From the NCBI RefSeq assembly GCF_014596745.1, contig NZ_JABTCF010000009.1:1-64000 (forward strand): a stretch of DNA of 64,000 nt, read 5' to 3'. Below the pieces are notes generated by a model. The model was not told the DNA's origin, made no database searches, and was given only the letters and a program-made list of their open reading frames with translations. Below, piece after piece: positions 8,669-18,460 of the stretch (the stretch's first letter is position 1; the number at the start of each line of letters is the position of its first letter). The position numbers and the translations under genes were made by a program. The DNA is from Maribacter aquimaris. Its GTDB lineage: Bacteria > Bacteroidota > Bacteroidia > Flavobacteriales > Flavobacteriaceae.

Positions 8669-11218
8669 ATGGATGATAATTTTTCACCTCGGGTAAAGGA
8701 TGTAATTGCTTACAGCAAAGAGGAGGCATTAAGATTGGGACATGATTTTATTGGTACCGAGCATTTGATGCTTGGTCTACTGCGCGATGGAAATGGTAAG
8801 GCAATTAGCATTTTGGATGCTTTGGATGTTGACTTGGACCACCTGCGTAGAAAAGTAGAAATACTCAGCCCTTCCAACCCAAACCCAAGCGGGGTACAAA
8901 AGGACAAAAAAAACCTACATTTAACAAGACAGGCAGAACGCGCTTTAAAAACGACTTTTCTTGAAGCAAAGCTTTTCCAAAGTTCTTCGATAAATACAGC
9001 CCATCTTTTGTTGTGCATTCTCAGAAATGAAAATGACCCAACTACCAAATTACTTCACAAAATGAAGGTGGATTATGATGGCGTTAAAGAACAATTCAAA
9101 TTTATGATAACTAGCGATGACGATATTGTAGATTCCCCAACTTCGGAATCTTTTCCCAGCGACTCCGACGAACCAAGTAGTGGCAAGGAAAGTTCTTTTG
9201 GGGCTACAGCAGGCCAAAAAGGCAACAAAAAATCCAAGACCCCGGTTTTGGATAATTTCGGTAGGGACTTGACCCAAATGGCCGAAGAGAACAAATTGGA
9301 CCCTGTCGTGGGGCGTGAAAAAGAAATCGAAAGGGTTTCACAAATCCTAAGTCGACGAAAAAAGAACAATCCCCTGCTGATCGGAGAACCCGGTGTAGGT
9401 AAGAGTGCCATTGCCGAAGGCTTGGCTTTGCGCATCATCAACAAAAAAGTATCGAGGATCCTTTACAATAAAAGGGTCGTTACCTTGGATTTGGCTTCCC
9501 TTGTTGCGGGAACAAAATATCGAGGCCAATTCGAAGAACGGATGAAAGCCGTCATGAACGAGTTGGAAAAAAATGACGATGTAATCCTTTTTATTGACGA
9601 AATACATACGATAGTCGGTGCCGGTGGAGCTACCGGAAGCTTGGATGCCTCGAATATGTTCAAACCTGCCTTGGCGCGAGGGGAAATCCAATGTATCGGA
9701 GCCACAACCTTGGACGAGTACAGACAATATATCGAAAAGGACGGTGCTTTGGAACGTAGGTTCCAGAAAGTCATTGTAGAACCAACGACAGTTGATGAGA
9801 CCATAGAGATCCTCCAAAACATCAAAGGCAAATATGAGGACCACCACAATGTATCCTATACCGATGAGGCTATTGTTGCCTGTGTCAAGTTGACCAATCG
9901 TTATATGACCGATAGGTTTTTACCGGATAAGGCCATTGACGCCTTGGATGAAGCCGGTTCCAGGGTGCATATCGTGAATATGGATGTACCCAAACAAATC
10001 CTTGAGTTGGAAAAACAACTTGAAGATGTAAGGGAGCTTAAGAACAGCGTGGTCAAAAAGCAGAAATACGAAGAGGCTGCCAAATTGCGCGATGATGAGA
10101 AAAGGCTGGAAAAAGAACTGGCCGCTGCCCAAGAAAAATGGGAAGAGGACAGTAAACTGCACAAAGAGGTTGTTTCAGAGGACAATGTTGCCGATGTTGT
10201 TTCCATGATGAGTGGCATTCCCGTAAATAGGATAGCACAAACCGAAAGCAATAAACTGGCCGAATTGCCAGAACTTATAAAAGCGAATGTCATAGGTCAG
10301 GACGAAGCCGTTTCAAAAGTAGCCAAGGCTATCCAAAGAAACCGTGCCGGACTAAAAGACCCGAACAAGCCGATTGGTTCCTTTATCTTCCTAGGGCAAA
10401 CAGGTGTCGGAAAAACCCAATTGGCCAAAGTTTTGGCCAAGGAGCTTTTTGACTCCGAAGATGCCTTGATACGGATTGACATGAGCGAATACATGGAGAA
10501 ATTCGCTATTTCAAGACTGGTAGGCGCTCCTCCGGGATACGTAGGTTATGAAGAAGGCGGACAGTTGACCGAAAAGGTCAGACGCAAGCCCTATTCGGTG
10601 ATTTTGTTGGATGAAGTTGAAAAAGCACATCCAGATGTCTTCAATATGATGCTACAAGTGTTGGATGATGGTTTCCTAACAGATAGTCTTGGAAGGAAAA
10701 TCGATTTCAGGAACACCATTATCATAATGACCTCCAATATTGGAGCCAGACAATTGAAGGATTTCGGACAAGGTGTAGGTTTTGGTACTGCAGCAAAAAA
10801 ATCACAGGCAGATACACATCAAAAAAGTGTCATTGAAAATGCTTTGAAAAAAGCCTTTGCCCCTGAATTTCTTAACAGGATTGACGATGTAATTGTCTTT
10901 AATTCTTTGGATCGGGAAGATATACATAAGATCATAGATATCGAATTAGCGAAACTTTTTGCCCGAATCAAGGATATTGGCTATAATTTGAACCTTACCG
11001 AAGAAGCCAAGGATTACATTGCTGAAAAAGGTTTTGACAAACAATACGGGGCCCGCCCTCTGAAAAGAGCCATCCAAAAATATATTGAGGACGCCTTGGC
11101 TGAGGAAATCGTGAATTCAAAACTAGATGAAGGCGATAGCATCTTCATGGATCTGGATAAGAAAAATGAAAGCCTGACCATAAAAATCAAAAAGGCCGAG
11201 GAATCTTCCAAAACCTGA
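8669..11218 (+). CDS. clpC: ATP-dependent Clp protease ATP-binding subunit ClpC
   Basis: 849 aa AAA+ unfoldase that feeds substrates to ClpP. Domains in order are Clp_N double repeat (1-~145), a linker rich in S, D and G (~150-195), the first AAA module with P-loop GEPGVGKS near 237, a UVR/M region (KKQKYEEAAKLRDDEKRLEKE), the second AAA module with GQTGVGKT near 575, and the Clp D2-small domain. The UVR motif and the length mark it as ClpC rather than ClpA or ClpB. The start ATG follows an AAAGGATAATAT stretch. No partner clpP is in the window. A strong terminator follows. Confidence 0.95.
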   Translation: MDDNFSPRVKDVIAYSKEEALRLGHDFIGTEHLMLGLLRDGNGKAISILDALDVDLDHLRRKVEILSPSNPNPSGVQKDKKNLHLTRQAERALKTTFLEAKLFQSSSINTAHLLLCILRNENDPTTKLLHKMKVDYDGVKEQFKFMITSDDDIVDSPTSESFPSDSDEPSSGKESSFGATAGQKGNKKSKTPVLDNFGRDLTQMAEENKLDPVVGREKEIERVSQILSRRKKNNPLLIGEPGVGKSAIAEGLALRIINKKVSRILYNKRVVTLDLASLVAGTKYRGQFEERMKAVMNELEKNDDVILFIDEIHTIVGAGGATGSLDASNMFKPALARGEIQCIGATTLDEYRQYIEKDGALERRFQKVIVEPTTVDETIEILQNIKGKYEDHHNVSYTDEAIVACVKLTNRYMTDRFLPDKAIDALDEAGSRVHIVNMDVPKQILELEKQLEDVRELKNSVVKKQKYEEAAKLRDDEKRLEKELAAAQEKWEEDSKLHKEVVSEDNVADVVSMMSGIPVNRIAQTESNKLAELPELIKANVIGQDEAVSKVAKAIQRNRAGLKDPNKPIGSFIFLGQTGVGKTQLAKVLAKELFDSEDALIRIDMSEYMEKFAISRLVGAPPGYVGYEEGGQLTEKVRRKPYSVILLDEVEKAHPDVFNMMLQVLDDGFLTDSLGRKIDFRNTIIIMTSNIGARQLKDFGQGVGFGTAAKKSQADTHQKSVIENALKKAFAPEFLNRIDDVIVFNSLDREDIHKIIDIELAKLFARIKDIGYNLNLTEEAKDYIAEKGFDKQYGARPLKRAIQKYIEDALAEEIVNSKLDEGDSIFMDLDKKNESLTIKIKKAEESSKT

Positions 11219-11240
11219 TTTTTTTTATAAATTCAAGAAT

Positions 11241-11275
11241 AAAGGGAGTCACATTTGTTGACTCCCTTTTCTTTT
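11241..11275 (+). terminator. clpC terminator
   Basis: The stem AAAGGGAGTCA/TGACTCCCTTT with loop CATTTGT is followed by TTCTTTT, 22 nt after the clpC stop. Confidence 0.88.
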
Positions 11276-11419
11276 CCCAAAGGTCTTAAAAGTAGGAAAT
11301 AAAACACAAGACCCCCTCTGCCATGACAGTATACACGATATTTAAGCCTTTAGTCTAATATTTTATTTATTCAATATACTTAAATCTATTTTCGTCACAG
11401 ACACTATAATTTAGATGAA

Positions 11420-11824
11420 ATGAGCGTGGGATCAACTAAGAAAACCATCATTGTAAAAGAATACAATTTAGAAATTGGGGTAATACAGGTATACGATAAC
11501 TATATGGTAGCAAAATTTGAGGAAGGGGCAACCTTAACCCTCGAAAGGGCATACCAGATCATAGGTATTTCAGAAATACACTTTAGGGACAAACCCTTCG
11601 GCTACATTAGTCTTCGTAAAAATTCCTATGCCATAGACCCTACGATATACACCTACCTGAGGGAATTAGAGAACATGAAAGGCTTTGCAATTGTTTCCGT
11701 TAAGGAAATAGACATGCACAATTTTAAAATCGAAAAACTGTTTTATAAAAAACCAATGAAGTTTTTCATTGAATTTGACAACGCCTTGTCATGGATCAGG
11801 AAACGGGTGAAATCAGCAAAATAA
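11420..11824 (+). CDS. Small STAS-like hypothetical protein
   Basis: 134 aa, no signal peptide or membrane segment. The alternating beta/alpha pattern (KEYNLEIGVIQVYDNYMVAKF, a helix around ERAYQIIG, then YISLR and GFAIVSVKE) resembles the SpoIIAA/STAS-like small proteins common in Flavobacteriaceae. I do not know its function. It stands alone after the clpC terminator and converges on the nnr gene 20 nt away. A comparable small protein is encoded at 40491-40823. Confidence 0.75.
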   Translation: MSVGSTKKTIIVKEYNLEIGVIQVYDNYMVAKFEEGATLTLERAYQIIGISEIHFRDKPFGYISLRKNSYAIDPTIYTYLRELENMKGFAIVSVKEIDMHNFKIEKLFYKKPMKFFIEFDNALSWIRKRVKSAK

Positions 11825-11844
11825 ACCTAGGTACACCCATTTTC

Positions 11845-13398
11845 CTATAAGGATTCTTCTTGTCCTTTCCCTTCTTGTTCTGGGACTTCCGGCATTTTGA
11901 ATAAATCGATGAATGCCATACCAATGGCATCGATTATTTTTGAGGCCGTCAATGCTTGGTAACCCGTTTGTTCCAGGGCGATATCCCCTGCCCTACCGTG
12001 TAGGTATACACCGAAGATCGTCGCATCCAAAGGGGAATACCCCTGAGCCACCAAACCGGAAATAATCCCTGTCAAAGTATCACCACTACCGGCAGTTGCC
12101 ATACCTGGATTACCCGTTGCGTTCACATAACCATGACCGCCATAAACCGTTATACTATGAGCTCCTTTGATGACAATGATCACGTCATGTTTCTTTGAAA
12201 ACGCTTTGGTCTTTTTCAACTTTTCAAAATCGTCCTTCCAACTACCGATCAATCGTTCAAGTTCTTTAGGGTGAGGAGTCAATATAGTTTTTGGCGGTAA
12301 TTTCTTAAGTAATCCCTTATGTTTTGACAGTAAGTTCAATCCATCGGCATCAATAACCAAAGGAGACTCGACCTTATCTAGAAAACCAGAAAGCGCCTCC
12401 GCAGTTTCCGGCGAAGTACCAAGACCTACCCCGATACCTACCACCGTTGGTCGAATATCGAATTCAATTGACTTTATACAATCATCATCCTTATCGGTAA
12501 TCACCATCACCTCCGGAAGTGAGGTTTGAAGGGGGATATAACCACAACGGGGTATATAAGCCGTCACCAATCCACTACCTACGGTCAAAGCCGCCTTAGC
12601 AGCCAATGCAACGGCCCCAATCTTACCATGACTCCCCCCGATAATCAATGAATGCCCATAAGTCCCCTTATGCGAGAATTTTTCCCTTGGCATGTACATA
12701 GGCAACACCTCATTCTTACCCATCAAATCAAATTCAGTTTCAGTGGCCGCCAAATATTCCGGATCAAGACCAATATCCAAAACTTCCCATTGATTACTGA
12801 AAACCCCGGTTTCCGGCAAGAAGAAAATCAACTTGGGTGCCTGAAAACTCAGAACATGGTTCGCTCTGATTACGGCGTTCGTATCCTCTATGGCTTTATC
12901 CATAAAGACGCCTGAAGGCATATCCACGGCCAATATAAACGCCCCTGAATGATTCAAATGTTGAATAAGTTTGGCTACCCATGAATCCGGGTTTCTATTA
13001 AGACCAATGCCGAAAATCGCATCGACAATGATATCATCCCTACCAATTTCAGCAAACTCACAATCCCTTTCCAAAAAGTTAGGCCAGATTTTAAGGTCTT
13101 TTAAACGATCAAGATTGATTAAAAAATCCTTAGACCGTTTATCGCTATAGTTCACCACGTTAACCTCAATATTGTACCCGTGCTCTTTCAAATGCCTTGC
13201 CAAAGCCATACCGTCTCCCCCATTGTTGCCAATACCACAGAATAGATGGATCTTCACCTGGGCTCCCTGCATTCGCAAATGAAGCCAATTGAATATTTGC
13301 ACGGCAGCGCGCTCCATAAGTTCATTGCTGGATATTCCCTGTTTTTCCATTGTGGATTTGTCAGCAGCGTAGATCTGCCCTGCATTAAAAAATTTCAT
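11845..13398 (-). CDS. nnr: Bifunctional NAD(P)H-hydrate epimerase/dehydratase
   Basis: 517 aa fusion that repairs damaged NADH/NADPH hydrates. The N-terminal YjeF_N epimerase (~1-215) shows FCGIGNNGGDGMALARHL and VDAIFGIGL. The C-terminal ribokinase-like ADP-dependent dehydratase (~235-500) shows LIIGGSHGKIGAVALAAKAAL, GVGLG, and the signature NPGMATAGSGDTLTGII. Length and order match the two-domain enzymes of most bacteria. The C-terminal tail is rich in Glu. It is divergent from the thr operon across about 268 bp. Confidence 0.95.
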   Translation of the reverse strand: MKFFNAGQIYAADKSTMEKQGISSNELMERAAVQIFNWLHLRMQGAQVKIHLFCGIGNNGGDGMALARHLKEHGYNIEVNVVNYSDKRSKDFLINLDRLKDLKIWPNFLERDCEFAEIGRDDIIVDAIFGIGLNRNPDSWVAKLIQHLNHSGAFILAVDMPSGVFMDKAIEDTNAVIRANHVLSFQAPKLIFFLPETGVFSNQWEVLDIGLDPEYLAATETEFDLMGKNEVLPMYMPREKFSHKGTYGHSLIIGGSHGKIGAVALAAKAALTVGSGLVTAYIPRCGYIPLQTSLPEVMVITDKDDDCIKSIEFDIRPTVVGIGVGLGTSPETAEALSGFLDKVESPLVIDADGLNLLSKHKGLLKKLPPKTILTPHPKELERLIGSWKDDFEKLKKTKAFSKKHDVIIVIKGAHSITVYGGHGYVNATGNPGMATAGSGDTLTGIISGLVAQGYSPLDATIFGVYLHGRAGDIALEQTGYQALTASKIIDAIGMAFIDLFKMPEVPEQEGKGQEESL

Positions 13399-13451
13399 TC
13401 AGTAAGAATTTTTGGTAATTTTTATCAATTCCGTAAAAATTGATCGAAACG

Positions 13452-13482
13452 TTTGATTAGCAGCCCAAAAATACTACTTTTG
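13452..13482 (+). promoter_or_regulatory. Promoter of the thr operon
   Basis: TTTG (13452-13455), a 19-nt spacer, then TACTTTTG (13475-13482): an exact match to the Bacteroidota consensus TTTG-N19-TAnnTTTG. Transcription should begin near 13488, leaving a leader of about 179 nt before thrA that contains the small Thr-rich ORF. Confidence 0.85.
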
Positions 13483-13498
13483 AAGCTTACAACGAACT

Positions 13499-13591
13499 AT
13501 GCCTTTGAACATTTCGAACATAGCAACCTTATTTTCTCCATTGACCAATGGATGCAATACCACCATTTTGCGTACGACCCCTTTGGGGTAA
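13499..13591 (+). CDS. Candidate thr operon leader peptide (30 aa, Thr/Ile-rich)
   Basis: ATG at 13499 opens a 30-codon frame ending in TAA at 13589-13591, about 11 nt after the predicted transcription start. Six of the 30 residues are Thr (positions 10, 16, 21, 22, 26 and 27, including two Thr pairs) and three are Ile (5, 8, 23). Threonine and isoleucine codons are the control codons of the E. coli thrL leader. Small hairpins overlap it: TCCATT-GACC-AATGGA (13537-13552) and ACCCC-TTT-GGGGT (13577-13589), the second just before the stop codon. A later one is GCGA-TTTA-TCGC (13619-13630). None has a T run, so a classical intrinsic attenuator is not shown. Translation and role are inferred. Confidence 0.5.
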   Translation: MPLNISNIATLFSPLTNGCNTTILRTTPLG

Positions 13592-13666
13592 CATGCTACA
13601 TATCATCTATCCGTTTTTGCGATTTATCGCCCAAAATACTTCAGTACCAGTTAATCAATATACATC

Positions 13667-16111
13667 ATGAAAGTTTTAAAATTCGGAGGCACTTCGGTTG
13701 CCAATGCCCAAAATATAACCTTAGTCAAAAACATTGTCTCAAACTCGGAAAGTGACAAGAATATCGTGGTGGTTTCTGCTTTAGGTGGAATAACAGACCT
13801 ATTATTGAATGCAGCCAACCTTGCCGCCTTACAGGATGACACCTATCAGTCATTTTTAAAGGAAATTGAGCAAAGACACATGGATACCATCAAAAAGCTT
13901 ATCCCAATTACTTCACAGAGCAAGGTGTTAAGCAAGGTAAAAAGTGAACTCAACACCTTGGAAACCCTTTTAGAGGGTGCTTTTTTAATTGGTGAGACTA
14001 CCCCAAAACTTTCAGACAAGATCGTCAGTTATGGGGAATTATTATCCTCTTATATTATCGCTGAGTTTTTTACAGAGGAAGGATTGGATGTAATCCATCA
14101 GGATAGCCGTGAAATCGTAAAAACCAATACGGTAAACAATAAGACTGTCGTGAATTTCAACTTGACCAACACACTTTGTCAAGATTTCTTTTCGAAAGAC
14201 AAACACAAGACTGTGGTCATGGCCGGCTTTATTGCTTCTTCGGAAAACGGGGACTCCACTACCTTGGGTCGCGGCGGATCGGATTATACGGCTGCCATAG
14301 TCGCAGCTGCTGTGAATGCCGAATTATTGCAGATATGGACTGATGTAAGTGGTATGTATACGGCAAATCCGAAATTAGTGAAGCAAGCTAAGGCAATTCC
14401 ACATATCTCCTATCAGGAAGCCATGGAACTTTCACATTTCGGGGCCAAGGTATTGTACCCCCCAACGATTCAACCGGTACTGGCCAAAGGAATTTCAATT
14501 CAAATAAAAAACACCTTTGACCCTGATAATGAGGGCACCATCATTACCAAGAACAAAAACGAAAAAGGAAAAACCGTCCGCGGAATCACCCATGTGGAGA
14601 ACATTGCCCTATTATCCCTTGAAGGACCTGGTATGGTGGGTATTCCTGGAATATCAAAACGTTTCTTCGAGGTGCTCTACCAATCGAATATTAGTGTTGT
14701 CCTTATTACCCAGGCCTCTTCCGAGCATTCGATTTGCGTAGGTATTTCTGCCGACGATGTCATCCAAGCCGAACAAGCGGTGAATGAAGCCTTTGAATAT
14801 GAGATGGGCAGCGGAAAAATAAACCCCGTAGTGGTTGAAAAGAACCTTGCCATTATCGCCTTGGTAGGGGACAATATGAAAAGCCACCAGGGACTCAGTG
14901 GAAAAATGTTCAGCACTTTGGGAAAAAACAACGTGAACATCAGGGCCATTGCCCAAGGTGCTTCTGAGCGAAATATTTCAGCCGTTATTAATAAGGAAGA
15001 TGTAAAAAAAGCCTTGAATTCCCTCCATGAGGAATTCTTTGAAGAGAATATAAAACAATTGAACCTCTTTGTGATGGGCGTTGGGAATGTCGGTGGAAAA
15101 TTCCTAAACCAGATAAAACAGCAAAAAAAATACCTAAAAGAAAACCTTAAACTGAATGTAAGGGTTATTGGTATTTCCAATTCGAGAAACATGGTTTTCG
15201 ATGAAGACGGGATTTCCTTGAAAAATTGGGAAACCTTATTGACCGGGGGAGAAAAAGCCGACAAGGCCAAATTCTTCGAAAAAGTGAATAAATTGAATTA
15301 TCGCAACAGTATTTTTGTGGACAATACGGCCAGCGAGGAAGTTTCCAATACCTATAGCTCCTATTTAAGCAATAGTATTTCGGTGGTAACCTGTAATAAG
15401 ATCGCATGTTCATCAAACTACTCAAACTACCTAAACCTTAAGCAATTAGCACGAACTTACAATGCCCCATTCCTGTTCGAAACCAATGTAGGTGCCGGAC
15501 TACCGATCATTGACACCCTTAAGCACCTCATCGCTTCAGGGGATAAGGTTCAAAAAATACAAGCCGTACTTTCTGGGAGTCTAAATTTTGTCTTCAATAA
15601 TTTCAACGATAAGACCACGTTTCATGATGTGGTAAAACAAGCCCAAGAAGAAGGCTATACCGAACCGGATCCAAAAATAGATCTGAGCGGTATCGATGTA
15701 ATGCGAAAAATACTCATACTTGCCAGGGAGAGTGGAAACCAATTGGAAATCGATGACATTCAAAATAATCCATTCTTACCCCAAGAAAGCTTGGATACCA
15801 CCAACAATGAGGATTTCTTCACCACCTTGACCAAAAACGAATCCTCTTTCCAGGAATTGTACCAACAAGCCGTGAAAAAGGACAGCAAATTAAAATATGT
15901 TGCCCAATTTGAAGATGGAAAGGCTAGCGTGGGATTACAAGAAATTCCCAAAGGACACGATTTTTACAATCTTGAGGGCAGTGATAATATTGTGCTGTTC
16001 TTTACCGAACGCTACCCCAACCAACCTATGATCATTAAAGGGGCAGGTGCTGGTGCAGATGTAACAGCGTCTGGTATTTTTGCGGATATAATAAGAATCG
16101 GTAACTTTTAG
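13667..16111 (+). CDS. thrA: Bifunctional aspartate kinase/homoserine dehydrogenase I
   Basis: 814 aa. It catalyses the first and third steps of the threonine/methionine branch. The aspartokinase domain (~1-295) starts MKVLKFGGTSVAN and contains TTLGRGGSDYTAA. Two ACT domains (~310-460) include SLEGPGMVGIPGISKR and ALVGDNMKSHQGLSGKMF and usually bind threonine. The homoserine dehydrogenase domain (~463-814) starts LFVMGVGNVGGKF and contains GAGLPIIDTLKHL and LSGSLNFVF. Length matches E. coli ThrA. Only 2 nt separate it from thrB. Its regulation is probably through the upstream leader plus feedback at the ACT domains. Confidence 0.96.
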   Translation: MKVLKFGGTSVANAQNITLVKNIVSNSESDKNIVVVSALGGITDLLLNAANLAALQDDTYQSFLKEIEQRHMDTIKKLIPITSQSKVLSKVKSELNTLETLLEGAFLIGETTPKLSDKIVSYGELLSSYIIAEFFTEEGLDVIHQDSREIVKTNTVNNKTVVNFNLTNTLCQDFFSKDKHKTVVMAGFIASSENGDSTTLGRGGSDYTAAIVAAAVNAELLQIWTDVSGMYTANPKLVKQAKAIPHISYQEAMELSHFGAKVLYPPTIQPVLAKGISIQIKNTFDPDNEGTIITKNKNEKGKTVRGITHVENIALLSLEGPGMVGIPGISKRFFEVLYQSNISVVLITQASSEHSICVGISADDVIQAEQAVNEAFEYEMGSGKINPVVVEKNLAIIALVGDNMKSHQGLSGKMFSTLGKNNVNIRAIAQGASERNISAVINKEDVKKALNSLHEEFFEENIKQLNLFVMGVGNVGGKFLNQIKQQKKYLKENLKLNVRVIGISNSRNMVFDEDGISLKNWETLLTGGEKADKAKFFEKVNKLNYRNSIFVDNTASEEVSNTYSSYLSNSISVVTCNKIACSSNYSNYLNLKQLARTYNAPFLFETNVGAGLPIIDTLKHLIASGDKVQKIQAVLSGSLNFVFNNFNDKTTFHDVVKQAQEEGYTEPDPKIDLSGIDVMRKILILARESGNQLEIDDIQNNPFLPQESLDTTNNEDFFTTLTKNESSFQELYQQAVKKDSKLKYVAQFEDGKASVGLQEIPKGHDFYNLEGSDNIVLFFTERYPNQPMIIKGAGAGADVTASGIFADIIRIGNF

Positions 16112-16113
16112 AA

Positions 16114-17037
16114 ATGGAAGAACTAAAAATATTCTGTCCGGCCACGATTGCCAACATATCCTGTGGATTTGATGTCCTGGGCGTTGCTTTGGATTCGGTC
16201 GGTGATGAAATGGTCATTCGGAAAACTTCGAAAAAAGGCATCTTTATTACTAAATTGGAAGGTCAAGACCTTCCGATGGAGACCGATAGGAATGTGGCCG
16301 GCGTTGCAGGATTGGCCTTTTTGGCGGAAAGTGATTACGAAGGAGGCTTTGAAATTGAGATCTATAAAAAAATCAAGGCGGGCAGCGGCATAGGAAGTAG
16401 TGCTGCCAGTTCTACAGGGGCGGTCTGGGCCATGAACGAATTATTGGGAAGACCTTTCACCACTTCCAAATTAGTGGAATTTTCTATGGAAGGCGAACGA
16501 TTGGCGAGCGGTGTGGCACATGCCGATAATGTAGCCCCTGCCCTATTTGGTGGGTTTACACTGGTACGCAGTTACGACCCCTTGGATATTGTTCCCATTA
16601 ACTGTCCAACTGAATTGTTTGCCACAGTGATTCATCCACAGATAGAAATCAAAACCTCTGATTCGAGAAAAATATTAAAAACTAATATCACCTTGAAGGA
16701 GGGTATTAAACAATGGGGAAACCTAGGAGGGTTGATCGCAGGCCTATTTACCGAGGATTATGATTTGATTGGTCGATCATTGGTCGATCACATAGTAGAG
16801 CCCATTCGCTCCATTCTAATTCCAGGATTCAATGAAGTCAAAACCAGCTCTTTGGCCGCTGGGGCATTAGGATGTGGTATTTCTGGTTCCGGACCGTCGA
16901 TTTTTGCCTTTAGCAGAGGCGAGGCTACCGCAGAAAAAGTAGCCCAGGCAATGAAGGATGTTTACCAAGAAATCGGGATTGATCATGACGTACATATTTC
17001 AAAGATCAATACCGAAGGAATAAGAAAAATTAAATAG
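16114..17037 (+). CDS. thrB: Homoserine kinase
   Basis: 307 aa GHMP kinase that phosphorylates homoserine on its hydroxyl. Motifs are the N-terminal FCPATIANISCGFDVLG, the ATP-binding loop KAGSGIGSSAASSTGA near residue 88, and the C-terminal GALGCGISGSGPSIFAF. Its ATG lies 2 nt after the thrA stop, indicating translational coupling in thrABC. Confidence 0.96.
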   Translation: MEELKIFCPATIANISCGFDVLGVALDSVGDEMVIRKTSKKGIFITKLEGQDLPMETDRNVAGVAGLAFLAESDYEGGFEIEIYKKIKAGSGIGSSAASSTGAVWAMNELLGRPFTTSKLVEFSMEGERLASGVAHADNVAPALFGGFTLVRSYDPLDIVPINCPTELFATVIHPQIEIKTSDSRKILKTNITLKEGIKQWGNLGGLIAGLFTEDYDLIGRSLVDHIVEPIRSILIPGFNEVKTSSLAAGALGCGISGSGPSIFAFSRGEATAEKVAQAMKDVYQEIGIDHDVHISKINTEGIRKIK

Positions 17038-17089
17038 AACAACATATTAATTCGTTCCCTTAGTATAAGGAAGCGACTCCACTAAAACC

Positions 17090-18385
17090 ATGAATTTTTA
17101 CAGCCTAAACAAAAAAGCCCCGAATGTTTCATTCAAAGATGCCGTTATCAAGGGAATCGCTCCCGATAAGGGATTGTACTTTCCTGAAAGTATTACACCT
17201 TTACCCCAAAGTTTTTTTGAGAATATTGAAACATTATCCAATGAGGAAATAGCCTTTACGGCCATACATCAATTCGTAAGTGCTGATGTTCCCGATGACG
17301 AACTTCGAAAAATCATTAAAAACGTCCTTGACTTTGATTTTCCCGTTGTTGAAATTGAGGATAATGTAGCAACACTAGAACTTTTTCATGGCCCTACCAT
17401 GGCCTTTAAGGATGTGGGTGCCCGTTTTATGGCGCAATGCCTGGGGTATTTTTCCGAGAGCACGAGTAATGAGGTAACCGTATTGGTGGCCACTTCTGGA
17501 GATACGGGAGGGGCCGTTGCCAATGGTTTTCTTGGAGTCGACGGTGTGAAAGTGGTAATCCTTTATCCCAGTGGCAAAGTTAGTGACATCCAAGAAAGAC
17601 AGCTGACTACATTAGGCCGGAATATTACCGCCTTAGAAGTCGACGGCACTTTTGATGATTGTCAAAAAATGGTAAAGACGGCCTTTTTGGATGATGTTCT
17701 TTTGCAGAAAATGCAACTGACCTCAGCAAACTCCATCAACGTTGCCCGTTGGCTGCCCCAGCTCTTTTACTTTCTTTTTGCCTATAAGCAACTCAAAGCG
17801 AAAGGCCAGGAATTAGTATTCTCGGTACCTAGTGGTAATTTTGGGAATATTTGTGCGGGTATGGTCGCCCAACGATTGGGCATGCCCGTAAAACACTTTG
17901 TCGCAGCCACCAATGTCAACGATACGGTTCCCGAGTTTATGCAAACCGGGGAATATAACCCCAAACCTTCATCCGCTACCATTTCCAATGCCATGGATGT
18001 AGGCGACCCTAGTAATTTCATTCGAATACAACATTTGCACAACGACGATTTCGAGGTATTGAAAGCTAATCTAAGCGCTTACCCCTTTACCGACGAAGAA
18101 ACCAAAAAAGCGATGCTGCATATCCATAAAACCTCCCAATACATTGCGGACCCTCATGGTGCCGTAGGTTACTTAGGGGTTCAGGAATATCGAAAACACC
18201 ATCCTGAAACCTATGGGGTTTTTCTGGAAACGGCACACCCCGTAAAATTCTTGGATGTTGTTGAGGAAACCATTGGCCACACCCTGGAACTTCCCCCACA
18301 GATTGAGAAAGTAATGGGCCGGGAAAAGAAGTCCATCAAAATAAAGCGATATGAGGAACTAAAGAACTATCTTATAAAGCGTTGA
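17090..18385 (+). CDS. thrC: Threonine synthase
   Basis: 431 aa PLP enzyme converting O-phosphohomoserine to threonine. The PLP lysine is Lys107 in GPTMAFKDVGARF; the phosphate-binding loop SGDTGGAVANGF and SVPSGNFGNICAG follow. The N-terminal half starts with the family's typical MNFYSLNKKAPNVSF. Gene order thrA-thrB-thrC with a 52-nt gap and one terminator right after shows an operon. Confidence 0.96.
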   Translation: MNFYSLNKKAPNVSFKDAVIKGIAPDKGLYFPESITPLPQSFFENIETLSNEEIAFTAIHQFVSADVPDDELRKIIKNVLDFDFPVVEIEDNVATLELFHGPTMAFKDVGARFMAQCLGYFSESTSNEVTVLVATSGDTGGAVANGFLGVDGVKVVILYPSGKVSDIQERQLTTLGRNITALEVDGTFDDCQKMVKTAFLDDVLLQKMQLTSANSINVARWLPQLFYFLFAYKQLKAKGQELVFSVPSGNFGNICAGMVAQRLGMPVKHFVAATNVNDTVPEFMQTGEYNPKPSSATISNAMDVGDPSNFIRIQHLHNDDFEVLKANLSAYPFTDEETKKAMLHIHKTSQYIADPHGAVGYLGVQEYRKHHPETYGVFLETAHPVKFLDVVEETIGHTLELPPQIEKVMGREKKSIKIKRYEELKNYLIKR

Positions 18386-18407
18386 TAAAATTCAGGAATA
18401 CACAAAT

Positions 18408-18446
18408 AAAAAAAAGCCTCTTAAATCAATAAGAGGCTTTTTTTAT
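18408..18446. terminator. Bidirectional terminator between thrC and alginate lyase
   Basis: The stem AAAAAAAGCCTCTTA against TAAGAGGCTTTTTTT lies between convergent genes, with T runs on both strands. Confidence 0.9.
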
Positions 18447-18460
18447 TCCAAATACTGTAT

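Noticed and set aside
13453-13755. 100-aa plus-strand frame across the thr leader
   Set aside because: It starts upstream of the predicted transcription start and runs out of frame into thrA; the 30-codon frame in a different phase fits better.
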